Of a stretch of 64,000 nt of DNA, positions 1 through 7,503 are shown in pieces (position 1 is the first letter of the stretch; every line of letters begins with the position of its first letter). A program made the position numbers and the translations under genes. The DNA comes from DATLLN01 sp963720885 (GTDB taxonomy: Bacteria > Actinomycetota > Thermoleophilia > Gaiellales > JAICJC01). The notes below the pieces were generated by a model. That model searched no databases, was not told the origin of the DNA, and saw only the letters and a program-made list of their open reading frames with translations. Location: the NCBI GenBank assembly GCA_963720885.1, contig CAVRGW010000005.1:496001-560000 (forward strand), in the 5' to 3' direction.

Positions 1-683
1 AAGACCGCGCTCCAGTCGGCCGCCGCGCCCTCGGCGAAGAACGAGCAGAAGGCGATCATGCCGAGCACGATGACCGCGCCCGACCAGCGGTCGCCGCGTC
101 CGGCTCGGCGCGGCGGCGGCTCGCGCCGCGGCAGCCCCGTCAGCAGCGGCGCCGAGACCAGGATCACCGCAGCTGCCACCAGCCCGAAATGGGCGGTGGT
201 GCTGAGATCGGCTGCCGCCGCGCCGATGGCGAGCGCGCCGCCGGCCAGCAACCCGATGCTCCACATCCCGTGGAACCCCGACATCAGCGGCCGCCCGTGC
301 TCGCGCTCGACCACCACTGCCTCGGCGTTCGTGCACACGTCGACCGACGCCGCCACGATGCCGTAGACCAGCAGCACGACGGCGATCGCGGCCAGCGAGC
401 CGGCCACCGCGGTTGCCACCAGCAGAGCTGCGTACGCCGGCATCCCGATGCGCACCATCCGCCGCGGCCCGAAGCGCGCGGCCAGCACGCCGCCGACGCG
501 GCCGCCGATCAGCGTGCCCAGGGCCGCCGCGAACAGCGCCGCGCCGAGCTGCGCGTCAGTCACGCCCAGCCCGTGCTTGATCGCCGGCACCCGCCCGGCG
601 AACGAACCGGTGATCATCGCGTGCACGAAGAACGCCGTCCCCACCGCCGTGCGCGGGCTCGCGAAGGTTCGGCTCCCCGTCAT
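1..683 (-). CDS. MFS transporter, YbjJ-like (3' end outside window)
   Basis: About 227 N-terminal residues are visible; the gene runs off the left edge. The protein has at least six hydrophobic segments, a Gly/Arg-rich loop after the second helix (GGRVGG, then RFGPRR) and the motif GFHGMWSIGLLAGG, which resembles the YbjJ branch of the major facilitator superfamily (sugar or drug efflux permeases). The ATG at 683 is chosen because a palindromic operator (695-735) begins only 11 bases upstream, and an AGGAT box lies about 7 bases before the ATG as expected for a leaderless start. It is transcribed divergently from the XRE regulator at 778. The substrate cannot be told from sequence. Confidence 0.8.
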   Translation of the reverse strand, partial: MTGSRTFASPRTAVGTAFFVHAMITGSFAGRVPAIKHGLGVTDAQLGAALFAAALGTLIGGRVGGVLAARFGPRRMVRIGMPAYAALLVATAVAGSLAAIAVVLLVYGIVAASVDVCTNAEAVVVEREHGRPLMSGFHGMWSIGLLAGGALAIGAAAADLSTTAHFGLVAAAVILVSAPLLTGLPRREPPPRRAGRGDRWSGAVIVLGMIAFCSFFAEGAAADWSAV

Positions 684-694
684 CGGTGGGATCC

Positions 695-735
695 TGCCAA
701 CTGGCGGATGCTGCTTCCGCCAATTGGCGGAAGCA
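695..735. promoter_or_regulatory. Palindromic operator upstream of the MFS gene
   Basis: A perfect 24-bp palindrome spans 712-735, with half-site TGCTTCCGCCAA and its exact complement. A second, imperfect copy of its core (GCCAACTGGCGG) lies at 695-706, so two dyads sit side by side. The site covers the expected -35 region of the MFS gene. Such a dyad is typical of a dimeric repressor; which regulator binds is unknown, and the adjacent XRE protein is one candidate. Confidence 0.6.
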
Positions 736-749
736 TCGTGCGCCACTTC

Positions 750-765
750 ATATCCGATCCGATAT
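750..765. promoter_or_regulatory. Possible XRE autoregulatory dyad
   Basis: ATATC and GATAT arms flank CGATCC immediately upstream of the XRE gene and overlap its probable -10 region (TATCGT at 763-768). XRE regulators commonly bind such ATATC-type dyads in their own promoters. The assignment rests only on position and symmetry. Confidence 0.4.
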
Positions 766-777
766 CGTGGGTGCGCG

Positions 778-1029
778 ATGTCGGAGGCCGGCGATCTGGT
801 GCGAGAGCTGCGGTTGCGGCGGACGATGTCGCAGCGAGCGCTGGCCGAGCTGGCGGGGACGCGGCAGGCGGCGATCTCCCGGATCGAGCGGGGGCTGGTG
901 TCGCCCAGCGTCGACACGCTGGAACGGATCGTGGCCGCCATGGGCGAACGGCTGATCCTCACCGCGGAGCCGGGGGCTAGTCGCGATGCGCCAGCTGGGC
1001 GAGGCGCGCGGCGGTCGAGCGCGGGATGA
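778..1029 (+). CDS. XRE-family helix-turn-helix regulator
   Basis: An 83-residue protein that is almost entirely a Cro/C1-type HTH: RELRLRRTMSQRALAELAGT followed by the recognition helix QAAISRIERG and the SPSVDTLERIVAAMGERL helix. The ATG at 778 puts the HTH near the N-terminus and the start just downstream of the 750-765 dyad. The C-terminal tail overlaps the convergent SDR gene by 53 bases. No toxin gene is adjacent, so it is more likely a simple transcriptional regulator, perhaps of itself and of the divergent MFS gene. Confidence 0.8.
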   Translation: MSEAGDLVRELRLRRTMSQRALAELAGTRQAAISRIERGLVSPSVDTLERIVAAMGERLILTAEPGASRDAPAGRGARRSSAG

Positions 1030-1732
1030 AACGCACGCCCACGCTGCCCAGGCGGTTGAGGGTGCCCGGCACGACCAGGCCCTTGCCGGTCATCATGCCG
1101 CGGAAGCCCTCCTCGGCGACCTGCTCGACGTCGGTGAGGCGGCGGTTGAACAGGCGCGACTCGCCGACGCCGGCGCGATGCTGGAAGCCGGTGCGCACCG
1201 GCCCCGGCGCCAGTGTGGTGACGGTGACGCCCGTGCCGCGCAGCTCCTGGCGCAGGCCCTCGGACAGGCTGAGCACGTACGCCTTGGTCGCGTAGTACGC
1301 CGCCATGTTCGGCCCCGGCTGGAACGCGGCCATCGAGGCAAGGTTCATGACCCGGCCGGATCCGCGCTCGACCATCGACGGCAGGTACAGCCGCGTCAGG
1401 TGGGTCAGTGCCTCCACGTTCAGCCGCAGCATCTCGAGCAGCTGACCGGTGTCCGCGCCGGCCAGCGGGCCCGACATCCCGAACCCGGCGTTGTTGACCA
1501 GCGCGTCGACGTCCGGGTGCAGCTCGGCGACGCGCTCGACCGCGCCGGGCAGCGACAGGTCGCAGACGAGCACGTCGACGTCCGCGTGCGCAGCGGCCCG
1601 CAGCTCGGTTTGCGCCGCCGCCAGCAGATCGGCGCTGCGCGAGACGAGCACCAGGTCGTGGCCGTGGCGCGCGCAGATCCGGGCCAGCGCGAGGCCGATA
1701 CCGCCCGACCCGCCGGTGATCAGCGTCCTCAT
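977..1732 (-). CDS. SDR-family oxidoreductase
   Basis: A 251-residue classical short-chain dehydrogenase. It has the nucleotide-binding TGGSGGIG motif near residue 6, NNAG at about 80, the catalytic Ser in NLASM and the YxxxK pair in YYATK. The length and the C-terminal shape fit the DltE/YqjQ-like SDR group. The start overlaps the aroE stop (ATGA), so it is the last gene of the alaS-ruvX-mltG-aroE operon and is probably co-translated. The substrate is unknown. Confidence 0.85.
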   Translation of the reverse strand: MRTLITGGSGGIGLALARICARHGHDLVLVSRSADLLAAAQTELRAAAHADVDVLVCDLSLPGAVERVAELHPDVDALVNNAGFGMSGPLAGADTGQLLEMLRLNVEALTHLTRLYLPSMVERGSGRVMNLASMAAFQPGPNMAAYYATKAYVLSLSEGLRQELRGTGVTVTTLAPGPVRTGFQHRAGVGESRLFNRRLTDVEQVAEEGFRGMMTGKGLVVPGTLNRLGSVGVRFIPRSTAARLAQLAHRD

Positions 1733-2538
1733 CCCGAGCCTCGCGCTGCGGCGTCCATCACGTCGACCGGCGGTTCGGCGCCCGTGAACATGCGGAACGA
1801 GCGCGCACCCTGACCGACCAGCACCGCCAGCCCGTCCACCGTGCGCGCCCCCCGCCGCTCGGCCTCGGCGAGTAGAGCCGTGCGCACACCGTCGGCGCGG
1901 TAGACCAGGTCGCAGACCACCGCGGTGCCCGCGAGCGCCGCAGGATCCAGCGGCAGGTCGGCGGCGTCCCCGCTCTGGGCGACGGGCGTCGCGTTGACGA
2001 TCAGCCCGGCGGGCTCTCGCAGCGGCCAGGCGACGACCGGCACCCCGAGCTCTCCGGCCGCCTCCGGGCGTCGCGCGGACACGGCGACGTCGGCGCCCGC
2101 GGAGCGCAGCGCGGCCACCACCGACCGCGCCGAGCCGCCGGCGCCGAGCACGACAGTGCGCCCCGCCGGCAGCTCACCGAGGGCGTCCAGCAGCCCGTCG
2201 CCGTCCGTCGTCTCGCCGCGCAGCGAGCCGTCGTCTCGCACGAGAACGGTGTTCACCGATCCGGCCTCGCGGGCGGCGTCGGACAACTTGTCGACCAGCC
2301 CGGCCACCGCCTGCTTGTGAGGGATGGTGACGTTGACGCCCGCGAACCCGAGCGCGGCCAGCCCACGAACGGCGTCTGCCAGCCGCTCCGGCGGCACCGC
2401 CAGCGGTACGTACGCCCAGTCGATGCCGAGCGCCGCGTAGGCGGCGTTGTGCATCTGCGGCGACCGCGAGTGCTCGACCGGCCAGCCGACGACGCCGGCC
2501 AGCCGGGTGGTGCCACGGATCGCGGGCTCACCCGGCAT
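1729..2538 (-). CDS. aroE: Shikimate dehydrogenase
   Basis: A 269-residue protein that reduces 3-dehydroshikimate to shikimate with NADPH in aromatic amino-acid synthesis. Substrate-binding motifs SRSPQMHNAAY (N-terminal) and NVTIPHK (catalytic Lys) are present, followed by the nucleotide-binding GAGGSARSV. An upstream in-frame start at 2589 would overlap mltG by 62 bases and add a low-complexity leader; the ATG at 2538 (MPGEP) leaves an 11-base overlap and starts the fold normally, so it is preferred. It lies in the conserved alaS-ruvX-mltG-aroE order seen in many actinobacteria. Confidence 0.92.
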   Translation of the reverse strand: MPGEPAIRGTTRLAGVVGWPVEHSRSPQMHNAAYAALGIDWAYVPLAVPPERLADAVRGLAALGFAGVNVTIPHKQAVAGLVDKLSDAAREAGSVNTVLVRDDGSLRGETTDGDGLLDALGELPAGRTVVLGAGGSARSVVAALRSAGADVAVSARRPEAAGELGVPVVAWPLREPAGLIVNATPVAQSGDAADLPLDPAALAGTAVVCDLVYRADGVRTALLAEAERRGARTVDGLAVLVGQGARSFRMFTGAEPPVDVMDAAARGSG

Positions 2539-3499
2539 GTGCCAGGAAGTCCTGGTAGTTGTTCGTGAAGTAATGGTGGCCGCTGTCACCCTTGGCGACG
2601 TAATAGAGGTAGTCGACGTTTGCCGGGTGCGCCGCCGCCTGCAGCGACGCGAGCCCTGGATTGCAGATCGGCGTCGGCGGCAGCCCGACGTTCACGCGCG
2701 TGTTGTACGGCGTGTCGGCGTGGAGTTCCGACACCGTCAGCTTGTGCGTCCACGAGCCCTGCTCGTAGAGCAGCGTCGCGTCGATGCCGAGCTGCATGTG
2801 CAGGTGCAGCCGGTTGTAGATCACAGCGGCGATCAGCTTGCGCTCAGAGTCGACCCGCGCCTCCCGCTCGATCATCGAGGCGATCGTCAGCACGTCGTAC
2901 GGCGTCAGGTTCTTCGACGTCGCGTAGCTCATGTCGACCTGCGAGAAGGCGTCTTCGAACGCCGCCATCTGCTCCGACACGAGCTCCGACGGGCGCTCGT
3001 TGCGCTTCACGTCGTAGGTCGCCGGGAACAGGAAGCCCTCGTGGATCCGGTGATGGCCGAACCCGGCCGGGAAGGGCGCCGCCGTCACCGCGGCCAGGTA
3101 GGCGGCCCGGTTCATGCCCACGGTGCTCACCCGGTCGGCGATCTCGGTCGTCCGGAAGCCCTCCGGGATCACCAGCTTGGAGACCGGCGCGGCGGCCGGG
3201 CCCTTGTCCAGCTGGGCGATGATCACGTCGTAGTCCGAGCCCGCACGGAACAGGTAGGTGCCGGCCTTGAAGTCCGCTCCCTCGCCCTGATCCTTGGCGT
3301 AGTTGCGAAAGCGGCCGCCGTCCTCGACCACGCCCTGGTCCTCCAGGATCGACCCGATCCCCGCCGCGTCCGTGCCCTCCGGGATCTTGACGGTGATCAC
3401 CGGCCCGTGCGGGTCGGGCGCGGGCTTCGACGAGTCGGGGAACAGCGCCTTGACGCCGAACCAGACGCCGGCGACAGCGGCCACCAGGGCCGCGATCAC
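2528..3499 (-). CDS. mltG: Endolytic transglycosylase MltG
   Basis: A 323-residue YceG-like protein that cleaves nascent glycan strands at the cytoplasmic membrane and is thought to terminate peptidoglycan polymerisation. One N-terminal membrane helix (about residues 2-20) precedes a LysM-like region and the catalytic domain. The catalytic Glu is in LTIASMIEREAR, followed by the conserved VIYNRLHL and PYNTR segments. It begins 2 bases after ruvX. Confidence 0.93.
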   Translation of the reverse strand: MIAALVAAVAGVWFGVKALFPDSSKPAPDPHGPVITVKIPEGTDAAGIGSILEDQGVVEDGGRFRNYAKDQGEGADFKAGTYLFRAGSDYDVIIAQLDKGPAAAPVSKLVIPEGFRTTEIADRVSTVGMNRAAYLAAVTAAPFPAGFGHHRIHEGFLFPATYDVKRNERPSELVSEQMAAFEDAFSQVDMSYATSKNLTPYDVLTIASMIEREARVDSERKLIAAVIYNRLHLHMQLGIDATLLYEQGSWTHKLTVSELHADTPYNTRVNVGLPPTPICNPGLASLQAAAHPANVDYLYYVAKGDSGHHYFTNNYQDFLAHAG

Positions 3500-3501
3500 G
3501 A

Positions 3502-3891
3502 CTATCCGGCGAGCCGTCGGAGGTACCCCTCGAGCAGGTGCGCCGCTGCGACCGCGTCGTCCGGCCGGCCGGGACCGACCGTGGAGCGCGCCAGCGACGT
3601 GGTGAACCGTTCGTCCTCGGTCTCGACCGGTATGCCGCAGCGCTCGCGCAGCTCACGCACGAAGTCCAGCGTCTCGGACGCCTGGGCTCCCGTCTCGCCG
3701 GCCAGTGTCAGCGGCAGGCCGACGACGACCAGCTCCGCCTCGGCGTCGTCGATCAGACGGATCAGCTCATCCATCCCGGATGACGTCCGGACGCGCTCCA
3801 CGACGCCGAGCGGACGGGCCAGCGTGCCGGTCGGATCGCTGATCGCCACGCCGGTGCGGGCGCGCCCATAGTCGAGCGCGATCACCCTCAT
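3502..3891 (-). CDS. ruvX: RuvX/YqgF-type pre-16S rRNA nuclease
   Basis: A 129-residue RNase H-like fold protein. The metal-binding acidic residues are visible in ALDYGRARTGVA (N-terminus) and EDERFTTSLA (C-terminal half), with VVGLPLTLAGETG between. The family matures the 5' end of 16S rRNA. Its ATG overlaps the alaS stop codon by four bases (ATGA), which implies translational coupling. Confidence 0.93.
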   Translation of the reverse strand: MRVIALDYGRARTGVAISDPTGTLARPLGVVERVRTSSGMDELIRLIDDAEAELVVVGLPLTLAGETGAQASETLDFVRELRERCGIPVETEDERFTTSLARSTVGPGRPDDAVAAAHLLEGYLRRLAG

Positions 3892-6461
3892 TCCGCGCTG
3901 CGCAGCCTCGTCCGGATCGCGCTCTCGGCCGCCTCGACGGCCTCGGGCAGCTTGTCGGGATCGCTCCCGCCGGCTCGCGCCATGGTCGCCCGGCCTCCAC
4001 CGCCGCCGCCGACGATCGGCGCGATCTGCTTGATCAGGTCGACGGCCGACAGGCCGCGGTCGATCGCGGACTGGTCGACGCTGGCCAGCAGGTGGGCCTT
4101 ACCCTCGGCGGCGCTGCCCAGCACGACAACGGCCGGCGCCAGCTTCGCCTTCAGCCGGTCGGACACCTGCAGCAGGGCCTCCGGATCGACGTCCTCGACA
4201 ACGGCGGTCACGATGCGGATGCCGCCCTCCTCGCCGGCGGACGCCACCAGGGCCGACTCGCGGCCGTTGCCCGCCGCGGCGCCGCCACCGCCGCCTGATC
4301 GCTCCTGCTTCTTCGCCTGGGAGCGCAGCTCGGCGACCTCGCCCTGCAGGCGGTCGGCCTCGGCCGCCCGCCCCCGCAGGTGGTCGATTGCGACCTGTCC
4401 GGCGATCGCCTCGATCCGGCGGACGCCCTGCGACGAGCTGGCCTCGCGGAGGATCACGAACGCGCCGATCTCGGCCGTCGAGCGGACGTGGGTGCCGCCG
4501 CACAGCTCCTTCGAGAACTCGGGGATCTCCACCACCCGCACGTGCTCGCCGTACTTCTCGCCGAACAGCATCATGGCGCCAAGCTGGCGAGCCGTCTCGC
4601 GCTCCGTGACGAAGATGTGCACGGGCCGGTTCTCGACGATCTTCTCGTTGACGATCCGCTCGACCTCGGCCAGCTCGTCGGGCGACATCGGGCGGTCGTG
4701 GCGAAAGTCGAAGCGCAGCTTGTCAGGCCCGACATACGAGCCGGCCTGCGTCACGTGCGGCCCGAGCACCTGGCGCAGCGCCGCATGCAGCAGGTGGGTC
4801 GCCGTGTGGTGCGCCATCGTCGGGCGTCGCAGCTCGAGGTCGACGTGCGCGCGCACGCGCTCGCCGGCGGCGATCTCGCCGCGCTCCACGCGGGCCACGA
4901 TCTGCTGGTCGTCGTCACGGCGGACGACATCCTCGACCGCCGCGCGGCCGTTCTCGGACTCGATCACTCCGTGGTCTGCCACCTGGCCGCCGCCGGCCGG
5001 GTAGAACGGCGACTCGCGCAGCTTCAGCGTGAGCAGGCCGTCGCCGCCGGTCTCGAGCGCACCGACCTGCGTCCGCACGTCGAGCTGCTCGTAGCCGACG
5101 AACTCGGTCTTGAAGCCGGCGTCCAGATCGGACACCGCGAACGCCACGGCCTGGGTGCTCGCACGGGCCCGCTCGCGCTGCTCGTCCATCAGCCGCGCGA
5201 ACTCGGCCTCGTCCACCGCCTTGCCGTGGTCGGCGGCGATCTCGACCGTCAGCTCGAACGGGAACCCGTAGGTGTCGTGCAGCTTGAACGCGTCGTTGCC
5301 GGACACGACGGCGCCGCTGCGGGCGAGCACGTCGTCGAGCAGCCCGCCGCCCACCTCGAGCGTGCGCGAGAAACGCTCCTCCTCGGTGGTCAGCACGCGC
5401 CGGACATGGGCGGCGCTCTCCGTCAGCTCCGGATACACGTCGCCCCACAGCTCGGCGATCCGCGCATGCAGGCGCGGCGTGACGTCCCGCTCCAACCCGA
5501 TCGCCCGGGCGTGGTAGATCGCCCGGCGCACGATCCGGCGGAGCACGTAACCCCGGCCCTCGTTGCCCGGCTCGATCCCGTCGCTGGCCAGGAAGCACAT
5601 CGCCCGCCCGTGGTCGGAGAGCACCCGCAGCGCCTTGGTCTGTCGCTCGTCGACGCCGTAGCGCGCGCCCGACCATTGCTGGATCTCGCTGATCACGTCG
5701 CCGAAGGCGTCGGTCTCGAAGACGCTGTGCACGCCCTGCGACAGGGCGGCGACGCGCTCCACGCCGGCTCCGGTGTCGATGCTGGGCGCGGGCAGCGGCT
5801 CCAGGCCGCCGCCGTCCAGCATGTTGTACTGCATGAAGACGAGGTTCCAGAACTCGAGGAACCGGTCGCAGTCGCAGCCGGGGGCGCACTCGGGCCGGCC
5901 GCAGCCGTGTGCCGGGCCGCGGTCGAGGTAGAGCTCCGAGCACGGGCCGCAGGGCCCGGTCGGCCCCGCCTGCCAGAAGTTATCGCCGCCCAGCCGGACG
6001 ATCCGCTCCGCGGGCATGCCGATCGCGCGCCACAGCTCGACCGCCTCCTCGTCAGCGGGGACGAGCTCGTCGCCCTCGTAGACGGTGATCCAGATCTTGT
6101 CGGGGTCGAACGCGAACCCGGTGGGCGAGGTGACCAGCTCCCAGGCCAGGTCGATCGCGGCGCGCTTGAAGTAGTCGCCGAACGAGAAGTTGCCCATCAT
6201 CTCGAAGAAGGTGAGGTGCCGCGCTGTGTTGCCGACCTCGTCGATGTCGACAGTGCGGAAGCACTTCTGCACCGTCGTCGCGCGCTGCGCCGGCGGCGCC
6301 TCGGCCCCGAGGAAGTACCGCTTCAACGGCTGCATGCCCGCGGTGGTGATCAGCACCGACGTATCCCAGTCAGGCGGCACCAGCGAGCCGCTGGGCAGCC
6401 TGACGTGGCCGCGGGACGCGAAATGGTCGACGAACCGGCTGCGGATCTCATGGGAGCGCAT
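3888..6461 (-). CDS. alaS: Alanyl-tRNA synthetase
   Basis: 857 residues, the usual size. The class II core begins at SHEIRSRFVDHFASRGH; the editing domain carries the zinc-binding HTATH (about residue 550) and ELCGGTHV (about 660); the C-Ala region ends with a Gly-rich segment. The insert RPECAPGCDCDRF with clustered cysteines near residue 195 may bind metal. First gene of the alaS-ruvX-mltG-aroE-SDR operon. A TACACT box (complement of 6471-6476) lies 9 bases before the ATG, so the mRNA has almost no leader. Confidence 0.97.
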   Translation of the reverse strand: MRSHEIRSRFVDHFASRGHVRLPSGSLVPPDWDTSVLITTAGMQPLKRYFLGAEAPPAQRATTVQKCFRTVDIDEVGNTARHLTFFEMMGNFSFGDYFKRAAIDLAWELVTSPTGFAFDPDKIWITVYEGDELVPADEEAVELWRAIGMPAERIVRLGGDNFWQAGPTGPCGPCSELYLDRGPAHGCGRPECAPGCDCDRFLEFWNLVFMQYNMLDGGGLEPLPAPSIDTGAGVERVAALSQGVHSVFETDAFGDVISEIQQWSGARYGVDERQTKALRVLSDHGRAMCFLASDGIEPGNEGRGYVLRRIVRRAIYHARAIGLERDVTPRLHARIAELWGDVYPELTESAAHVRRVLTTEEERFSRTLEVGGGLLDDVLARSGAVVSGNDAFKLHDTYGFPFELTVEIAADHGKAVDEAEFARLMDEQRERARASTQAVAFAVSDLDAGFKTEFVGYEQLDVRTQVGALETGGDGLLTLKLRESPFYPAGGGQVADHGVIESENGRAAVEDVVRRDDDQQIVARVERGEIAAGERVRAHVDLELRRPTMAHHTATHLLHAALRQVLGPHVTQAGSYVGPDKLRFDFRHDRPMSPDELAEVERIVNEKIVENRPVHIFVTERETARQLGAMMLFGEKYGEHVRVVEIPEFSKELCGGTHVRSTAEIGAFVILREASSSQGVRRIEAIAGQVAIDHLRGRAAEADRLQGEVAELRSQAKKQERSGGGGGAAAGNGRESALVASAGEEGGIRIVTAVVEDVDPEALLQVSDRLKAKLAPAVVVLGSAAEGKAHLLASVDQSAIDRGLSAVDLIKQIAPIVGGGGGGRATMARAGGSDPDKLPEAVEAAESAIRTRLRSAE

Positions 6462-6470
6462 CGTGGGTGG

Positions 6471-6496
6471 AGTGTACCGACCGGCCAGGCTACGCT
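6471..6496. promoter_or_regulatory. Divergent -10 boxes of alaS and the GroES-like gene
   Basis: On the minus strand TACACT (complement of 6471-6476) lies 9 bases from the alaS ATG; on the plus strand TACGCT (6491-6496) lies 6 bases from the ATG at 6503. The two start codons are only 41 bases apart, so both transcripts must be leaderless or nearly so. Confidence 0.65.
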
Positions 6497-6502
6497 GGGA
6501 CC

Positions 6503-6817
6503 ATGCACGAGGACGACACGCTCCACCGGTTCGAGAGCTCGGAGCCGTTCACCGGCCGGATCGAGCCGCTCGACGACCACGTCCTGATCGAGCCGGTCGA
6601 CGACGAGACCGAGACCTCCGCAGGGCTGATCATCCCGTCCAGCGCCGACTCGGGGGTGATCTCCGGGATCGTCGTCGCGGTCGGCGACGACGGCCATGGC
6701 ATCGCTCCCGGCGACAAGGTGCTGTACCCGCGCGGCGCGGGGTTCGAGCTCCGGCTGTCAGGCCAGCCCAAGCGGCTGGTCAGCCGCCACGAGCTGATCG
6801 CCCGCCTGCACGACTAG
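6503..6817 (+). CDS. GroES-like (Cpn10) protein
   Basis: A 104-residue Cpn10-fold protein. After about 15 extra N-terminal residues comes the conserved RIEPLDDHVLIEPVD, then a mobile-loop-like segment (DETETSAGLIIPSS), a GIVVAVG strand and the C-terminal PGDKVLYPRGAG to VSRHELIA. No groEL lies beside it and it is a single-gene unit, so it is probably an accessory co-chaperonin or a Cpn10-fold protein with another role. The start is fixed by the TACGCT box 6 bases upstream; an alternative ATG at 6467 lies upstream of that box. Confidence 0.8.
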   Translation: MHEDDTLHRFESSEPFTGRIEPLDDHVLIEPVDDETETSAGLIIPSSADSGVISGIVVAVGDDGHGIAPGDKVLYPRGAGFELRLSGQPKRLVSRHELIARLHD

Positions 6818-6826
6818 AACGCTCGG

Positions 6827-7123
6827 CTACTGCGTGGGCTCGTCGTCCGGATCGACCTCGGACGGGTCGGCCGGCCGGTCGGCCGCCGCCAGGTCCTCGT
6901 CGATCCAGTCCGCCTCGCGCTCGGCGGCGGCGCGGCCCTCATCGGCCGCGTCGCGAACATCGTCGCCGAACGATCCCAGGTCCTCGAAGATCCGCCCCGG
7001 CATCTCGACCAGCACCTCGGCCAGCGGGCGCTGCTCCGTCTCGGCGATCTCGCGCGCCCGGCTGAAAACGTAGGCGCCCGCGGCCGCGACCGCGATGCCG
7101 AACAGCAGGCCGGTGCGTCTCAC
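6827..7123 (-). CDS. Hypothetical membrane-anchored acidic protein
   Basis: 98 residues: one N-terminal transmembrane helix (TGLLFGIAVAAAGAYVFS) followed by a charged, strongly acidic tail ending DPDDEPTQ. The GTG start overlaps the stop of the DUF948 gene (GTGA), so it is translationally coupled and the two are likely partners. The helix-plus-amphipathic-tail design resembles small stress or envelope proteins, but no family is recognised. Confidence 0.7.
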   Translation of the reverse strand: MRRTGLLFGIAVAAAGAYVFSRAREIAETEQRPLAEVLVEMPGRIFEDLGSFGDDVRDAADEGRAAAEREADWIDEDLAAADRPADPSEVDPDDEPTQ

Positions 7124-7497
7124 ACCACGCCGCCGCGCTGTCGGCGCTTGCTCTTGAGCGACTGGAATGCGTGCTCGACGCCCTCGCTCAGGCCGGAAAC
7201 GACCTTGGCAGGCTTCGCGGCGGCCGAGGACGCGGCGCGCGCCGCGTGGTCGACGGTGCCGACCGCGCCGACCGCGGAGTCGGTGATCTTGCCGACCTTC
7301 TCGAGCTCGTCGTTCACGTGGTCGAGCGTGACCGAGGCCTTGCCGAGCATCGGCACCACCTCGACCATCGTCTCGTCGAGGTGTGTCTCGACGTCTCCCA
7401 GCAGCTTGGAGAGGCGGAACAGCACGTAAGCAAGCGTCACCCCGGTCAGCACCAGGAAGATGGCGAGGGCGATGTGCCAGGCGTCGGTCGAGCTCAT
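7120..7497 (-). CDS. DUF948-family membrane protein
   Basis: 125 residues with an N-terminal transmembrane helix (IALAIFLVLTGVTLAYVLF) and a long helical region (LLGDVETHLDETMVEVVPML and onward) typical of DUF948, a family of single-pass proteins with coiled cytoplasmic tails. The basic C-terminus (KSKRRQRGG) ends at the overlap with the next gene. It follows the mnmA stop by six bases and is probably co-transcribed with the thiolation genes. Function unknown. Confidence 0.8.
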   Translation of the reverse strand: MSSTDAWHIALAIFLVLTGVTLAYVLFRLSKLLGDVETHLDETMVEVVPMLGKASVTLDHVNDELEKVGKITDSAVGAVGTVDHAARAASSAAAKPAKVVSGLSEGVEHAFQSLKSKRRQRGGVV

Positions 7498-7503
7498 CCG
7501 CGC

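Noticed and set aside
4380..6587. A 735-codon open frame on the plus strand opposite alaS
   Set aside because: Composition is Arg/Ala/Val/His-rich with no family pattern; it is the antisense shadow of alaS in a very GC-rich genome.
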